Positions 1 through 7,371 of a DNA stretch of 64,000 nt are shown here, in pieces. Every line of letters begins with the position of its first letter. Positions within the stretch are counted from its first letter, which is position 1. The notes under the pieces were generated by a model, which made no database searches, had not been told where the DNA came from, and worked only from the letters and a program-made list of their open reading frames with translations. The DNA comes from Vibrio sp. BS-M-Sm-2. GTDB lineage: Bacteria; Pseudomonadota; Gammaproteobacteria; Enterobacterales; Vibrionaceae. Where the stretch lies: the NCBI RefSeq assembly GCF_041504345.1, contig NZ_CP167894.1:2108001-2172000 (forward strand). The letters are read 5' to 3'. The position numbers and the translations under genes were made by a program.

Positions 1-252
1 ATCAACATCGCAGATGCAAAAGCTCGCATCGGCGACAAAGTTGCTCTGCAAGGCAACATGGATCCTTCAATGCTTTACGCTCAGCCTGAACGTATTCGCG
101 AAGAAGTGGGCAGCATCCTAGAAGGCTTCGGCGACGGTGTTACAGGTCATGTATTTAACCTAGGCCACGGTATCCACTTAGATGTACCGCCAGAGAACGC
201 AGGTATATTCGTTGACGCTGTTCACGAATTATCTAAGCCTTACCACAAGTAA
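1..252 (+). CDS. hemE: Uroporphyrinogen decarboxylase, C-terminal part
   Basis: Cytosolic heme-biosynthesis enzyme that decarboxylates uroporphyrinogen III to coproporphyrinogen III. The window opens inside the gene: frame 1 is open from base 1 and ends at a TAA at 250-252. The visible 83 residues carry the usual HemE C-terminal features: a GNMDP motif, then an acidic helix and the [16 protein letters not shown] segment that closes the TIM-barrel. Start and N-terminus lie outside the window. A strong terminator follows directly. Confidence 0.96.
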   Translation: MNIADAKARIGDKVALQGNMDPSMLYAQPERIREEVGSILEGFGDGVTGHVFNLGHGIHLDVPPENAGIFVDAVHELSKPYHK

Positions 253-270
253 TTCTGAGTAAGATGATTG

Positions 271-303
271 AAAGCGCTGTTGGGAAACCAACGGCGCTTT
301 TTT
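271..303 (+). terminator. Rho-independent terminator after hemE
   Basis: AAAGCGC...GCGCTTT hairpin with a TTGG/CCAA inner stem around a GAAA loop, followed by a T run. It lies between the convergent hemE and UDG-family genes and may serve both. Confidence 0.85.
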
Positions 304-949
304 ATTGCCTGAAATTGGTATTTGATCGCGGTTTAATCTTGTTGTGTGCAGTTAATTCGGCATTTGGATCATGGTAGGCCAAATGCTCTGAGATATGTTT
401 CCTGATATAGGGAATGACTTCACTTTCAAACCAAGGGTTCTTCTTTAGCCAGATATTATTGCGTGGCGAAGGGTGAGGTAATGGCAAAAACTCAGGCGCC
501 CACCTTTGCCAATCTCGCACGGTTTCGGTCAGTGTGCTGGTGGTTTTGTTTGTTAGGTAATGGTTTTGTGCGTACTGGCCAATCAGCAGTGTCATTTGAA
601 TATTGGGTAGAGATTGCAGCACTTTGTTATGCCAAAGCTCCGCGCACTCTTTGCGTGGTGGCAGATCGCCACTCTTTCCTTTACCTGGATAACAAAACCC
701 CATAGGCACAATCGCGACCTTTTGCTCGTCGTAAAAAGTATCGCTATCTATCCCTAACCATTCTCTTAATCTCTCACCACTGGCATCATTCCAAGGGATC
801 GACGACTCATGCACCTTGATGCCCGGTGCTTGACCTATGATCAGTAAGCGTGCGTTTGGGTGTGCTTGAATCACTGGATTGGCGCCGTGCGAGAGGTGAG
901 GCTCACATGCTCGGCATTGTCGTATCTCTTTAAGTAACGAAGAGGACAT
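302..949 (-). CDS. Uracil-DNA glycosylase superfamily protein
   Basis: Predicted cytosolic DNA-repair-type protein of the uracil-DNA glycosylase fold, 215 residues. The N-terminus has a CRACEPHL motif (residues about 12-19), then the GQAPG motif that forms the water-activating loop in UDG relatives (about 39-43). The DNA-intercalation-type motif HPSPRN lies near residue 158. Only two of the four cysteines expected for the Fe-S cluster of family-4 enzymes are obvious, so this is probably the bacterial UDG-like family without a clear cluster. The ATG overlaps the TGA of the upstream dehydrogenase by 4 bp, so the two are translationally coupled. Substrate specificity cannot be told from sequence. 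Confidence 0.85.
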   Translation of the reverse strand: MSSSLLKEIRQCRACEPHLSHGANPVIQAHPNARLLIIGQAPGIKVHESSIPWNDASGERLREWLGIDSDTFYDEQKVAIVPMGFCYPGKGKSGDLPPRKECAELWHNKVLQSLPNIQMTLLIGQYAQNHYLTNKTTSTLTETVRDWQRWAPEFLPLPHPSPRNNIWLKKNPWFESEVIPYIRKHISEHLAYHDPNAELTAHNKIKPRSNTNFRQ

Positions 950-1875
950 CAGTAACCTTTATCAAAATCGATGACATGATTAAGTGTAAAACCATCTCGC
1001 CACTGTTTGTAATTCTCTGCGAAGATCTCTACCACCTGTCTTGGCTCACTGAGTGCAGCAATGTGTGGCGTAATCGTCACTTGCGGTAGTTTCCAGAAAG
1101 GGTGTTCCTGAGAGAGGGGCTCACTTTCAAATACATCTAAAAATGCGTGTTCTACCCATCTGTTTTTTATGGCGAGCAGCAAGGACTTATTGTCTAGGCA
1201 TTCACCTCTACCGACATTGAACAGCAGCACATTCGAGCAGTAACCTAAGGTCGTTTGATTGAGTAATTGATAGGTTTCAGGCGTTGATGGCAAAGTATTC
1301 ACCACAATATCGGCCTGCTTAAGGGCAGCCTCTATCTCATTGATGTGGAAAGTCTCTTTAAAGGCTTCTTGTTTGGATGGGATACCCGTACGGTTGACAC
1401 CTATGGTATGAATACCAAAAGCCGCCGCGGTTTTTGCCAAATGACTGCCAATTGACCCTGTTCCTAAAATCACCATAGTTTTGTCAGTTAAGCTAGTATA
1501 AAGCTGTGGCTGCCAGTTTCGTTGTTGTTGATGCTGGTGGTAATGAGGGAAGTGTCTACAGTGACTGATTGTGTAACCCAACACGTATTCTGCGATAGCC
1601 GGGCCAAAGATGCCTTTGACGTTGGTTAGCGTATAGTCCTGACGCAGATCTGGCTGCGTGAGTTTATTGATTCCAGCATAGGTACTCTGTACCCAGTCTA
1701 GCTCTTTAAACTCGCCGAGGCGTTCTGCGATTAGAGGCGGTGATGCCAAGACAATCTGTGCTGATTTGGGGTTTCGAGTGATTTCTAGGTCGGGTAAATC
1801 CTGTTTTAGAATCAGTTGCGTATAGGTATCGTCATGCTCAGTAAGAATATAGAGCTTATTCGTAAAATTGTTCAT
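949..1875 (-). CDS. D-2-hydroxyacid dehydrogenase, GhrA-like
   Basis: Predicted NAD(P)H-dependent glyoxylate/hydroxypyruvate reductase, cytosolic, 308 residues from the chosen ATG, matching the usual GhrA length. The Rossmann motif GTGSIGSHLAKTAAAFG lies near residues 137-153. The catalytic Arg region (NVGRGECLD), the Glu region (DVFESEPL) and the His (TPHIAAL) follow in the family order. An ATG-less extension is open to 1932, but the ATG at 1873-1875 has an AAGG ribosome site and matches the family N-terminus. The stop overlaps the start of the UDG-family gene. The exact substrate is inferred from the family only. Confidence 0.88.
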   Translation of the reverse strand: MNNFTNKLYILTEHDDTYTQLILKQDLPDLEITRNPKSAQIVLASPPLIAERLGEFKELDWVQSTYAGINKLTQPDLRQDYTLTNVKGIFGPAIAEYVLGYTISHCRHFPHYHQHQQQRNWQPQLYTSLTDKTMVILGTGSIGSHLAKTAAAFGIHTIGVNRTGIPSKQEAFKETFHINEIEAALKQADIVVNTLPSTPETYQLLNQTTLGYCSNVLLFNVGRGECLDNKSLLLAIKNRWVEHAFLDVFESEPLSQEHPFWKLPQVTITPHIAALSEPRQVVEIFAENYKQWRDGFTLNHVIDFDKGY

Positions 1876-1945
1876 CGGCTTACCTTTTCCCCCAGGGTTT
1901 ATCAAGTACACTTTCGCTGTCTTTTTCTGCAATTATTGAGTGACT

Positions 1946-2533
1946 ATGCTTCAGAATCCACTGCAGGTTCGTCTTGAAAAGTTAGAACCTTGGCAACAAA
2001 TTACCTTTATGGCGTGTCTATGTGAGCGTATGTACCCTAACTATGCCATGTTTTGTGAGAATACAGAATTTGCGGAAGCTCGAATCTATCGTGATGTTTT
2101 GGATAGCATTTGGGAAATCTTGACGGTTAAAACAGCAAAGGTGAACTTTGAGCGTCAACTTGAGAAGGTTGAAGAGCTATTCCCTAGCGGTGATGATTTT
2201 GATTTTTATGGTGTTTACCCAGCAATGGACGCATGCCAAGGCCTAGCAACGCTAATTCATGGCCTGCTTGACCGTGAACATATGTTGGAAGCGGTAATTA
2301 AAGTGAGTCAACAATCGGTGAAGACGGTTGCTGAGCTTGAGTTTGCTCAAGGCGCTGAAGAAGTGACCAACGAAAACCAGAAAGAAAACGAAGCGGTATG
2401 TGAAGAGTGGGACGTTCAGTGGGCCATTTTCCGACCTCTACGTGAAACGACTGAGCGTGACTTAGAGCTGATCAAAGATCTACGCCACGAACTGCGTGAA
2501 GACCCAGTCAGTAACATTGGTGTTGCGCTATAA
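1946..2533 (+). CDS. yjaG: YjaG family protein (DUF416)
   Basis: Conserved gammaproteobacterial protein of unknown function, 195 residues, helical and acidic. It matches E. coli YjaG from MLQNP onward, through the segment FMACLCERMYPNYAMFC and the DFDLYGVYP-type motif (here DFDFYGVYPAMDACQ). A GTG two codons upstream (1940) is also open, but the ATG at 1946 fits the family start. In E. coli yjaG also lies directly upstream of hupA. Here the CNNM gene lies between them on the other strand. Confidence 0.93.
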   Translation: MLQNPLQVRLEKLEPWQQITFMACLCERMYPNYAMFCENTEFAEARIYRDVLDSIWEILTVKTAKVNFERQLEKVEELFPSGDDFDFYGVYPAMDACQGLATLIHGLLDREHMLEAVIKVSQQSVKTVAELEFAQGAEEVTNENQKENEAVCEEWDVQWAIFRPLRETTERDLELIKDLRHELREDPVSNIGVAL

Positions 2534-2563
2534 TTCGCAATTGCACCAAAGCATGAATAAAAA

Positions 2564-2588
2564 CAAAGGCTCCCTAGGGAGCCTTTGT
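2564..2588. terminator. Bidirectional terminator between yjaG and the CNNM gene
   Basis: Perfect palindrome AAAGGCTCCC-TA-GGGAGCCTTT with a T-rich flank on the plus strand and A-rich flank on the other, so it can end both convergent genes. Confidence 0.85.
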
Positions 2589-2613
2589 TGTATCTGACGG
2601 TCTCAAATTTAGA

Positions 2614-3777
2614 TTAAGCGTCTTTTTTGTCTTCGTTCTGCGCTTTATCTTTTGAGGCGTCGTCGTCCGTTGATTTTGCGTCTGAGGCATCGTTGTCTGT
2701 TGGAGTTTCTTCCTCTAGCTCGTCCTCTTCATCGCGGTTTTCGATAACACCGTGTGTCTCTTTCCACTTCTCCCAGCGTTGAAACGCCAGTTCTTGCATG
2801 TCGGTGGTTTTATCCGCTTCGTCGACGATCTCTTCACCTACAAGGTGCTCAAAGATATCTTCTAGGGTGATGATGCCCTGAATAGTGCCGTATTCGTCCA
2901 CAACTAAAGACAGTTGCAGGCGGTTTGCCATCATCTGGTCAAAGGCCTTAGCCAAGCCCATGTTGTTCAGCAACACGTGGATAGGGCGCATTACTTCACC
3001 CAGAGCTTTTTCACCACAACCGGCTTGCTGCAATCTAAACAGCTCTAGGCGGTGAACAAAACCGATGATGTTGTCACTCTGCTCACTGTAAACCAACGGA
3101 CGTGAGAATGGCGTGTCTTTATGTTGTTCTAGGAACGTGTTCACACTCATTTCCGCATCAACACGGAATACTACTGGGCGCGGCGTCATTACCTGAGTCA
3201 CGGGTACATCTTGAATACCCAGTAGGTTGCTCAGGATTTTTGATTCGCCTTCTGCAAACTCGCCACTCTCTTTTGCCAAGATCGCCATTGCAGATAACTC
3301 ATCACGCATTTTTGGTGCTTGGTGGCCACGAGCAAGACGTTTGGTGATCTGTTCTGAGAACCATACAAACGGTGTTAGGAAGAACACCATCCAACGAAGC
3401 ACGCTTGCCGAAGCAGGAGCAAGTTGACGCCAGTAGGTTGCGCCAATGGTCTTTGGAACAATTTCAGACAATACCAAGATACCCAGCGTTAGCACGGCAG
3501 AGAAGACACCTAACCATTGGCTACCAAAAACGACAGCCGCTTGTGCACCTGCTGTCGCAGCACCGATAGTATGCGCGATGGTGTTGAGCGTTAAAATTGA
3601 CGCAAGCGGGCGGTCAATATCTGTTTTCAGTTTGTCTAAAGACTCTGCTGCAGGGTGCCCATTTTGTTTTAGTTGAGCAATGTAGCTCGGACTAATACTC
3701 AAAAGTACAGCTTCCAAAACAGAACAAATGAAAGAAACTCCAATAGCAATGGAGACGTAAATAGTTAGCAGCAGCAT
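2614..3777 (-). CDS. CNNM/CBS-domain membrane protein (CorC/HlyC-like)
   Basis: Predicted inner-membrane protein of the CNNM (DUF21) family, linked in relatives to Mg2+/Co2+ homeostasis; 387 residues. The first ~170 residues hold three to four membrane segments (LLLTIYVSIAIGVSFICSVL; a helix around residues 85-110; WMVFFLTPFVWF). A tandem CBS pair follows at about 195-320, including VTQVMTPRPVVFRVDA and QGIITLEDIFEHLVGEEI. The last ~45 residues are very acidic and low-complexity (DEEDELEEETPTDND...). No CorC_HlyC C-terminal domain is evident, so it is a short member. The transported ion is not known. Confidence 0.88.
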   Translation of the reverse strand: MLLLTIYVSIAIGVSFICSVLEAVLLSISPSYIAQLKQNGHPAAESLDKLKTDIDRPLASILTLNTIAHTIGAATAGAQAAVVFGSQWLGVFSAVLTLGILVLSEIVPKTIGATYWRQLAPASASVLRWMVFFLTPFVWFSEQITKRLARGHQAPKMRDELSAMAILAKESGEFAEGESKILSNLLGIQDVPVTQVMTPRPVVFRVDAEMSVNTFLEQHKDTPFSRPLVYSEQSDNIIGFVHRLELFRLQQAGCGEKALGEVMRPIHVLLNNMGLAKAFDQMMANRLQLSLVVDEYGTIQGIITLEDIFEHLVGEEIVDEADKTTDMQELAFQRWEKWKETHGVIENRDEEDELEEETPTDNDASDAKSTDDDASKDKAQNEDKKDA

Positions 3778-4047
3778 GTTTGCCCTTAAATTAAATTGTA
3801 CGCTTTAGCAGCGATTCAGCGTGGATTATAGTGAAAAAGTAGTGGCTAGGTCATCATTAATTTTGCTCTCAGCCCCTTTTAAACAAGGACTTGCTTAATA
3901 AAATCAGTAACAAATTGTGAGTTATTACTCATATTATGGCTAAAACTACGGCATTAGAGCTAAAGATCGACGACAAACCTTTGCCAGATGGGGCATTTAT
4001 GTTTTAGAGTGAATTGAATTCAAAAATACAAAGAAGGGAAACCTAAA

Positions 4048-4323
4048 ATGAACAAGACTCAATTAATCGACTTTATTGCTGAAAAAGCGGACCTTTCTAA
4101 AGCACAAGCTAAAGCTGCTCTAGAAGCGACTCTTGGCGGTGTTACAGATGCTCTTAAAGATGGCGATCAAGTTCAGCTAATTGGTTTTGGTACTTTTAAA
4201 GTAAACCACCGTGCAGCTCGCACTGGTCGTAACCCAAAAACTGGTGATGAGATCCAAATCGCTGCTGCAAATGTTCCAGCATTTGTTGCAGGTAAAGCGC
4301 TGAAAGATGCATGTAAGTCTTAG
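4048..4323 (+). CDS. hupA: DNA-binding protein HU-alpha
   Basis: Histone-like nucleoid protein, 91 residues, one more than the usual 90. The N-terminal helices ([20 protein letters not shown]) and the beta-arm signature [18 protein letters not shown] (about 47-64) are typical and complete. A GAAGGGA ribosome site lies ahead of the ATG. The gene is followed by its own terminator and then by the island. The HU core neighbour normally found downstream (yjaH type) is displaced about 20 kb. Confidence 0.97.
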   Translation: MNKTQLIDFIAEKADLSKAQAKAALEATLGGVTDALKDGDQVQLIGFGTFKVNHRAARTGRNPKTGDEIQIAAANVPAFVAGKALKDACKS

Positions 4324-4355
4324 TTATATAGTTTCATAATTTGTGGATAACTTCA

Positions 4356-4385
4356 AAAGCTCTTGTTTACCAAGGGCTTTTTTTA
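4356..4385 (+). terminator. hupA terminator
   Basis: AAAGCTCTTG-TTTAC-CAAGGGCTTT stem (one G-T pair) followed by a T run. Native sequence just outside the left island end. Confidence 0.85.
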
Positions 4386-4452
4386 TTCTAAGTAAAAATT
4401 CTTCGAAATTTCGTTTCATTTAATTTGCACCTTTAAACATATTCATTAATAA

Positions 4453-4465
4453 AAAAATCGTTTCA
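4453..4465 (+). repeat. Left inverted repeat of the island
   Basis: AAAAATCGTTTCA, followed by TAATT. Its reverse complement occurs at 24142-24154. Several further GTTTCA words lie near both ends (4332, 4413, 24035, 24092), consistent with recombinase-binding motifs, but they are short and AT-rich. Confidence 0.5.
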
Positions 4466-4531
4466 TAATTGACGCGTATTTCGTTGTTCTCTACTCTATA
4501 AATATTCGTGTATGAAAAATGGAGTTTCAAT

Positions 4532-5803
4532 GTGAGCGAGGTAAATCTAGTCGATGTCACATTTGCAAAACTCGGTAACGTCAAACTAAAGCTTGTTGAA
4601 ATAGATGGGCAGATTGAAATGCTAAGTGCGGGTTACCTGCTCCAGCGTTTCGATAGTGGGAGTAAGCCCAACACAGTAAAAAAAGATGCCCAGTCAATTC
4701 AGCACCTTTATCGTTTTTGTATATCTGACCATATAGATATTCACAGACATATCTCCTCACTGACACCGTTTTCGATGGGGTTTATCGAATCATATTCAGC
4801 TTATTGTTCAGCAGATATTAACACTGGAGAGCAGGTTAGTAGTGGGCATTACGAACAACGCATGAGAGTGAGCTGGCACTATATCAAGTGGCTATGGTTG
4901 TTTTATCAGAATCGAGCAAAGAATAGTTTAGACAGTTTACAGGCTGCTAAAATACAGTTTACCGCTATGGAAGAAGGATTTAAGTTGTATTTAAAATCTC
5001 CATATGCCTCTGCGGTGTCTAACAAAGAAGGTTTGCCTCCAGAGTTAAGAGGTAAATTCTTTAATATTATTAATCCTCTCTCAGAAAATCACTCTAATCC
5101 TTGGAGGTCCCAAAAGATTCGATGGCGAAACTATGCCCTCTTGTTGACGATGGTATTGGGAGGGAATCGCAAAGGAGAGTCCCTTTTACTTAAGCTCAAT
5201 CACTTCTCATTATCAGGTCGTCGCAAATATTTTGAAATATTGAAATCTGGTGACATTGACTACCCTAGAAGTGAAGCTCCATCTGTTAAAACATTAGGTA
5301 GAGAAGTTGAACTAAACGATATGATGGCAAATATATTCGAACACTATATATCCCACTGGCGAACTCAATATAGAGGGGCTAATGAGAGTATGTACGTGTT
5401 CCTTTCAAATGTGGACGGAAAACCACTTAGCGTGCAAACGCCAAACGCAATACTCAATGAGCTAATAAAGAAACATCCAGAATTTTCAGGCAGGTTATCC
5501 CCTCATAGACTTCGAAATACATTCCACGACGTACTTAATGATGCGCTGAACTTGATGAACATTGGTGAGTCTTCGTTAAGTAAGAAATTAAATAAAACCC
5601 CAATACAGGAATACGCAGGGGGATGGAAGCGAGGTAGTGAAATGGTTAATCGTTACCCTAAAGGCTCAATACAGCGAGAGGTTGGGCAATTACACCAAAT
5701 CATTCAAGGTAAAATATTAGAGCCAACTGAGTACGCAGAGGCTAAGAGAAAAGAACAAATTGACCAATCAGACGCCGAGTTTGAAGAATGGATGAATAGC
5801 TAA
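4532..5803 (+). CDS. Tyrosine recombinase (first integrase of the island cassette)
   Basis: Site-specific recombinase of the DNA-breaking-rejoining superfamily, 423 residues. The C-terminal catalytic half shows the first Arg (GGNRKGESLLLKL, about residue 217), the HRLR box (about 325-328) and a late GGWKRGSEMVNRY segment. That segment supplies W in place of the second His, plus the likely nucleophile Tyr. The GTG at 4532 is chosen because GGAG lies 7 bp upstream; a GTG at 4508 is also open. The stop overlaps the next ATG by one base (TAATG). Role inferred: excision or integration of the island with its two larger partners. Confidence 0.85.
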   Translation: MSEVNLVDVTFAKLGNVKLKLVEIDGQIEMLSAGYLLQRFDSGSKPNTVKKDAQSIQHLYRFCISDHIDIHRHISSLTPFSMGFIESYSAYCSADINTGEQVSSGHYEQRMRVSWHYIKWLWLFYQNRAKNSLDSLQAAKIQFTAMEEGFKLYLKSPYASAVSNKEGLPPELRGKFFNIINPLSENHSNPWRSQKIRWRNYALLLTMVLGGNRKGESLLLKLNHFSLSGRRKYFEILKSGDIDYPRSEAPSVKTLGREVELNDMMANIFEHYISHWRTQYRGANESMYVFLSNVDGKPLSVQTPNAILNELIKKHPEFSGRLSPHRLRNTFHDVLNDALNLMNIGESSLSKKLNKTPIQEYAGGWKRGSEMVNRYPKGSIQREVGQLHQIIQGKILEPTEYAEAKRKEQIDQSDAEFEEWMNS

Positions 5804-7371
5804 TGATTACAAGCAATGGTGTTATTAGCGCTAATGAGTCGTTGTTAACGCTCGAAGAGAGAACAGTTCAGAATCGATTAGGATATAAAGTTGAGCTGTA
5901 CGGTGAAACGGGCGAGTTTAATGATGTTGTGTTCATGCCCGATGATACTAGTGTGGTTCATAGGTTCCATTTTGCCAGTATCAATGAGTTGGAATTTGAG
6001 CTGAAAGAAATACTTAAAGGTTACTACGCCTACTTATTACCTCGTTACCTGCCTGATTCAATAAGAGCGCATCATGAAGCCATTGTTTGTTTGTCTGATA
6101 GTATTCTTATCGGTAATAAATTTGATGAAGCAATAGATGACGCTGTGATGGCGAACCCTGCACGTTTTGTTAGCCCTATTAAGTTACTTATTCGCTATTT
6201 AATAATACATGAATACGATGCGTTATCTTTTGACAAAGCGGAGGATATTTTAAGGCTTGAGGGATATACATCGAATAAAAACGCCTACTTGACCCTATTC
6301 ACGATGGATGAAGAACTAGGCCCTTTTACTCGCGAGGAGTTACGAGTATTAAACGAAGCACTGAAAGATGAAGAGATTTATATTGATGATAGGTTGATTC
6401 TCGCGCTCTGTATCCAGTTTGGTTTAAGACCGATACAAGTATCGTTACTCAAGGAAAAGGATTTCATTGAAGATGTTGAGTTGGGGCTTTGTTATCTCAA
6501 CGTTCCAAGAATAAAGCAGAAAGGTGCGCCGCATCGACGTGATGAATTTACTAAGCGCCCTGTTGATGTTGAATTGGCTGATCTAATTAAAAGGGTTATT
6601 AACAACAATCGCGAAAAATTCGATTACATTTCTTCCTCAGAACCTCCAATGTTTTATAGGAAGAGTATGCGTAATTGGGGAGGTAGACTTTATCTGGCTA
6701 AACATGTTAGAGAGTTTTACCTTGATCATAAGTTAGACTTTGTTTACCACTTACAGCCTCAAACTGTGCGTTCAAGACTACAAAGCTTGGTTAATTATTT
6801 ACCGTCATCTCCAAGAACAGGAAAGCAATTTCACCTAACGCCTTATCGTTTCAGGTACACCGTTGGCTCTAACGCAGTCATGGAAGGCATGACCGAAGAG
6901 GAAGTTGCAGACTTATTAGATCATAGCTCAACGCTTTGCGTTAAGCATTATTTCCGATATACCCGAGAAATGTGGGAGTTGCTTGAAAATTCCACGGCAA
7001 AAAGAACTGAGCAGCAGCACTTTACAGCAGCATGGAGTCGAGAAGAGGATTTAAGCGGTAATATTTACGGCAAAGAGATAATCGAACTTGACACCTATAC
7101 AGCGATAGGTAAATGCCAAAAAGAAGCGGCTTGTTACTTGGAGCCAGCAGTAGCTTGTTATACCTGCGATAAATTTTGCCCTAACAAAGATAAAACGTCC
7201 CATAATAATGCGTTAGCCTCAATTCAAGACCGAAAACAACGGGTCGCCGATAGTGCATTAACAGCTCTATCTAAACAGCTTGATGAAGCCATAGCGGGTT
7301 GTGAAGCTGCAATTGCATATGCTGAAGGTGCAGAAGTAATCAGCATTAATGAAGGAAATGGCGATGAGTGA
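5803..7371 (+). CDS. gmtY: Tyrosine recombinase-like protein, probable GmtY
   Basis: 522 residues, second member of the cassette. A recombinase catalytic domain is visible from about residue 200: GLRPIQVSLL supplies the first Arg, LTPYRFRYTVGSNA (about 345-358) the box II region, and LLDHSSTLCVKHYFRYT the second His and candidate Tyr. In box II the usual H-x-x-R is Y-x-x-R. After the catalytic domain comes a Cys-rich segment (CQKEAACYL...ACYTCDKFCP, about 440-467) that could bind metal. It overlaps the next gene by 8 bp. The Gmt naming rests on recalled gene order and general size, not on a search. Confidence 0.72.
   Translation: MITSNGVISANESLLTLEERTVQNRLGYKVELYGETGEFNDVVFMPDDTSVVHRFHFASINELEFELKEILKGYYAYLLPRYLPDSIRAHHEAIVCLSDSILIGNKFDEAIDDAVMANPARFVSPIKLLIRYLIIHEYDALSFDKAEDILRLEGYTSNKNAYLTLFTMDEELGPFTREELRVLNEALKDEEIYIDDRLILALCIQFGLRPIQVSLLKEKDFIEDVELGLCYLNVPRIKQKGAPHRRDEFTKRPVDVELADLIKRVINNNREKFDYISSSEPPMFYRKSMRNWGGRLYLAKHVREFYLDHKLDFVYHLQPQTVRSRLQSLVNYLPSSPRTGKQFHLTPYRFRYTVGSNAVMEGMTEEEVADLLDHSSTLCVKHYFRYTREMWELLENSTAKRTEQQHFTAAWSREEDLSGNIYGKEIIELDTYTAIGKCQKEAACYLEPAVACYTCDKFCPNKDKTSHNNALASIQDRKQRVADSALTALSKQLDEAIAGCEAAIAYAEGAEVISINEGNGDE

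Noticed and set aside
4331..4342. GTTTCATAATT just after hupA as a direct-repeat attachment site with 4460-4470
   Set aside because: Both copies are on the left side, outside or at the left end; no matching full copy was found at the right end, so they cannot be an att pair on this evidence.
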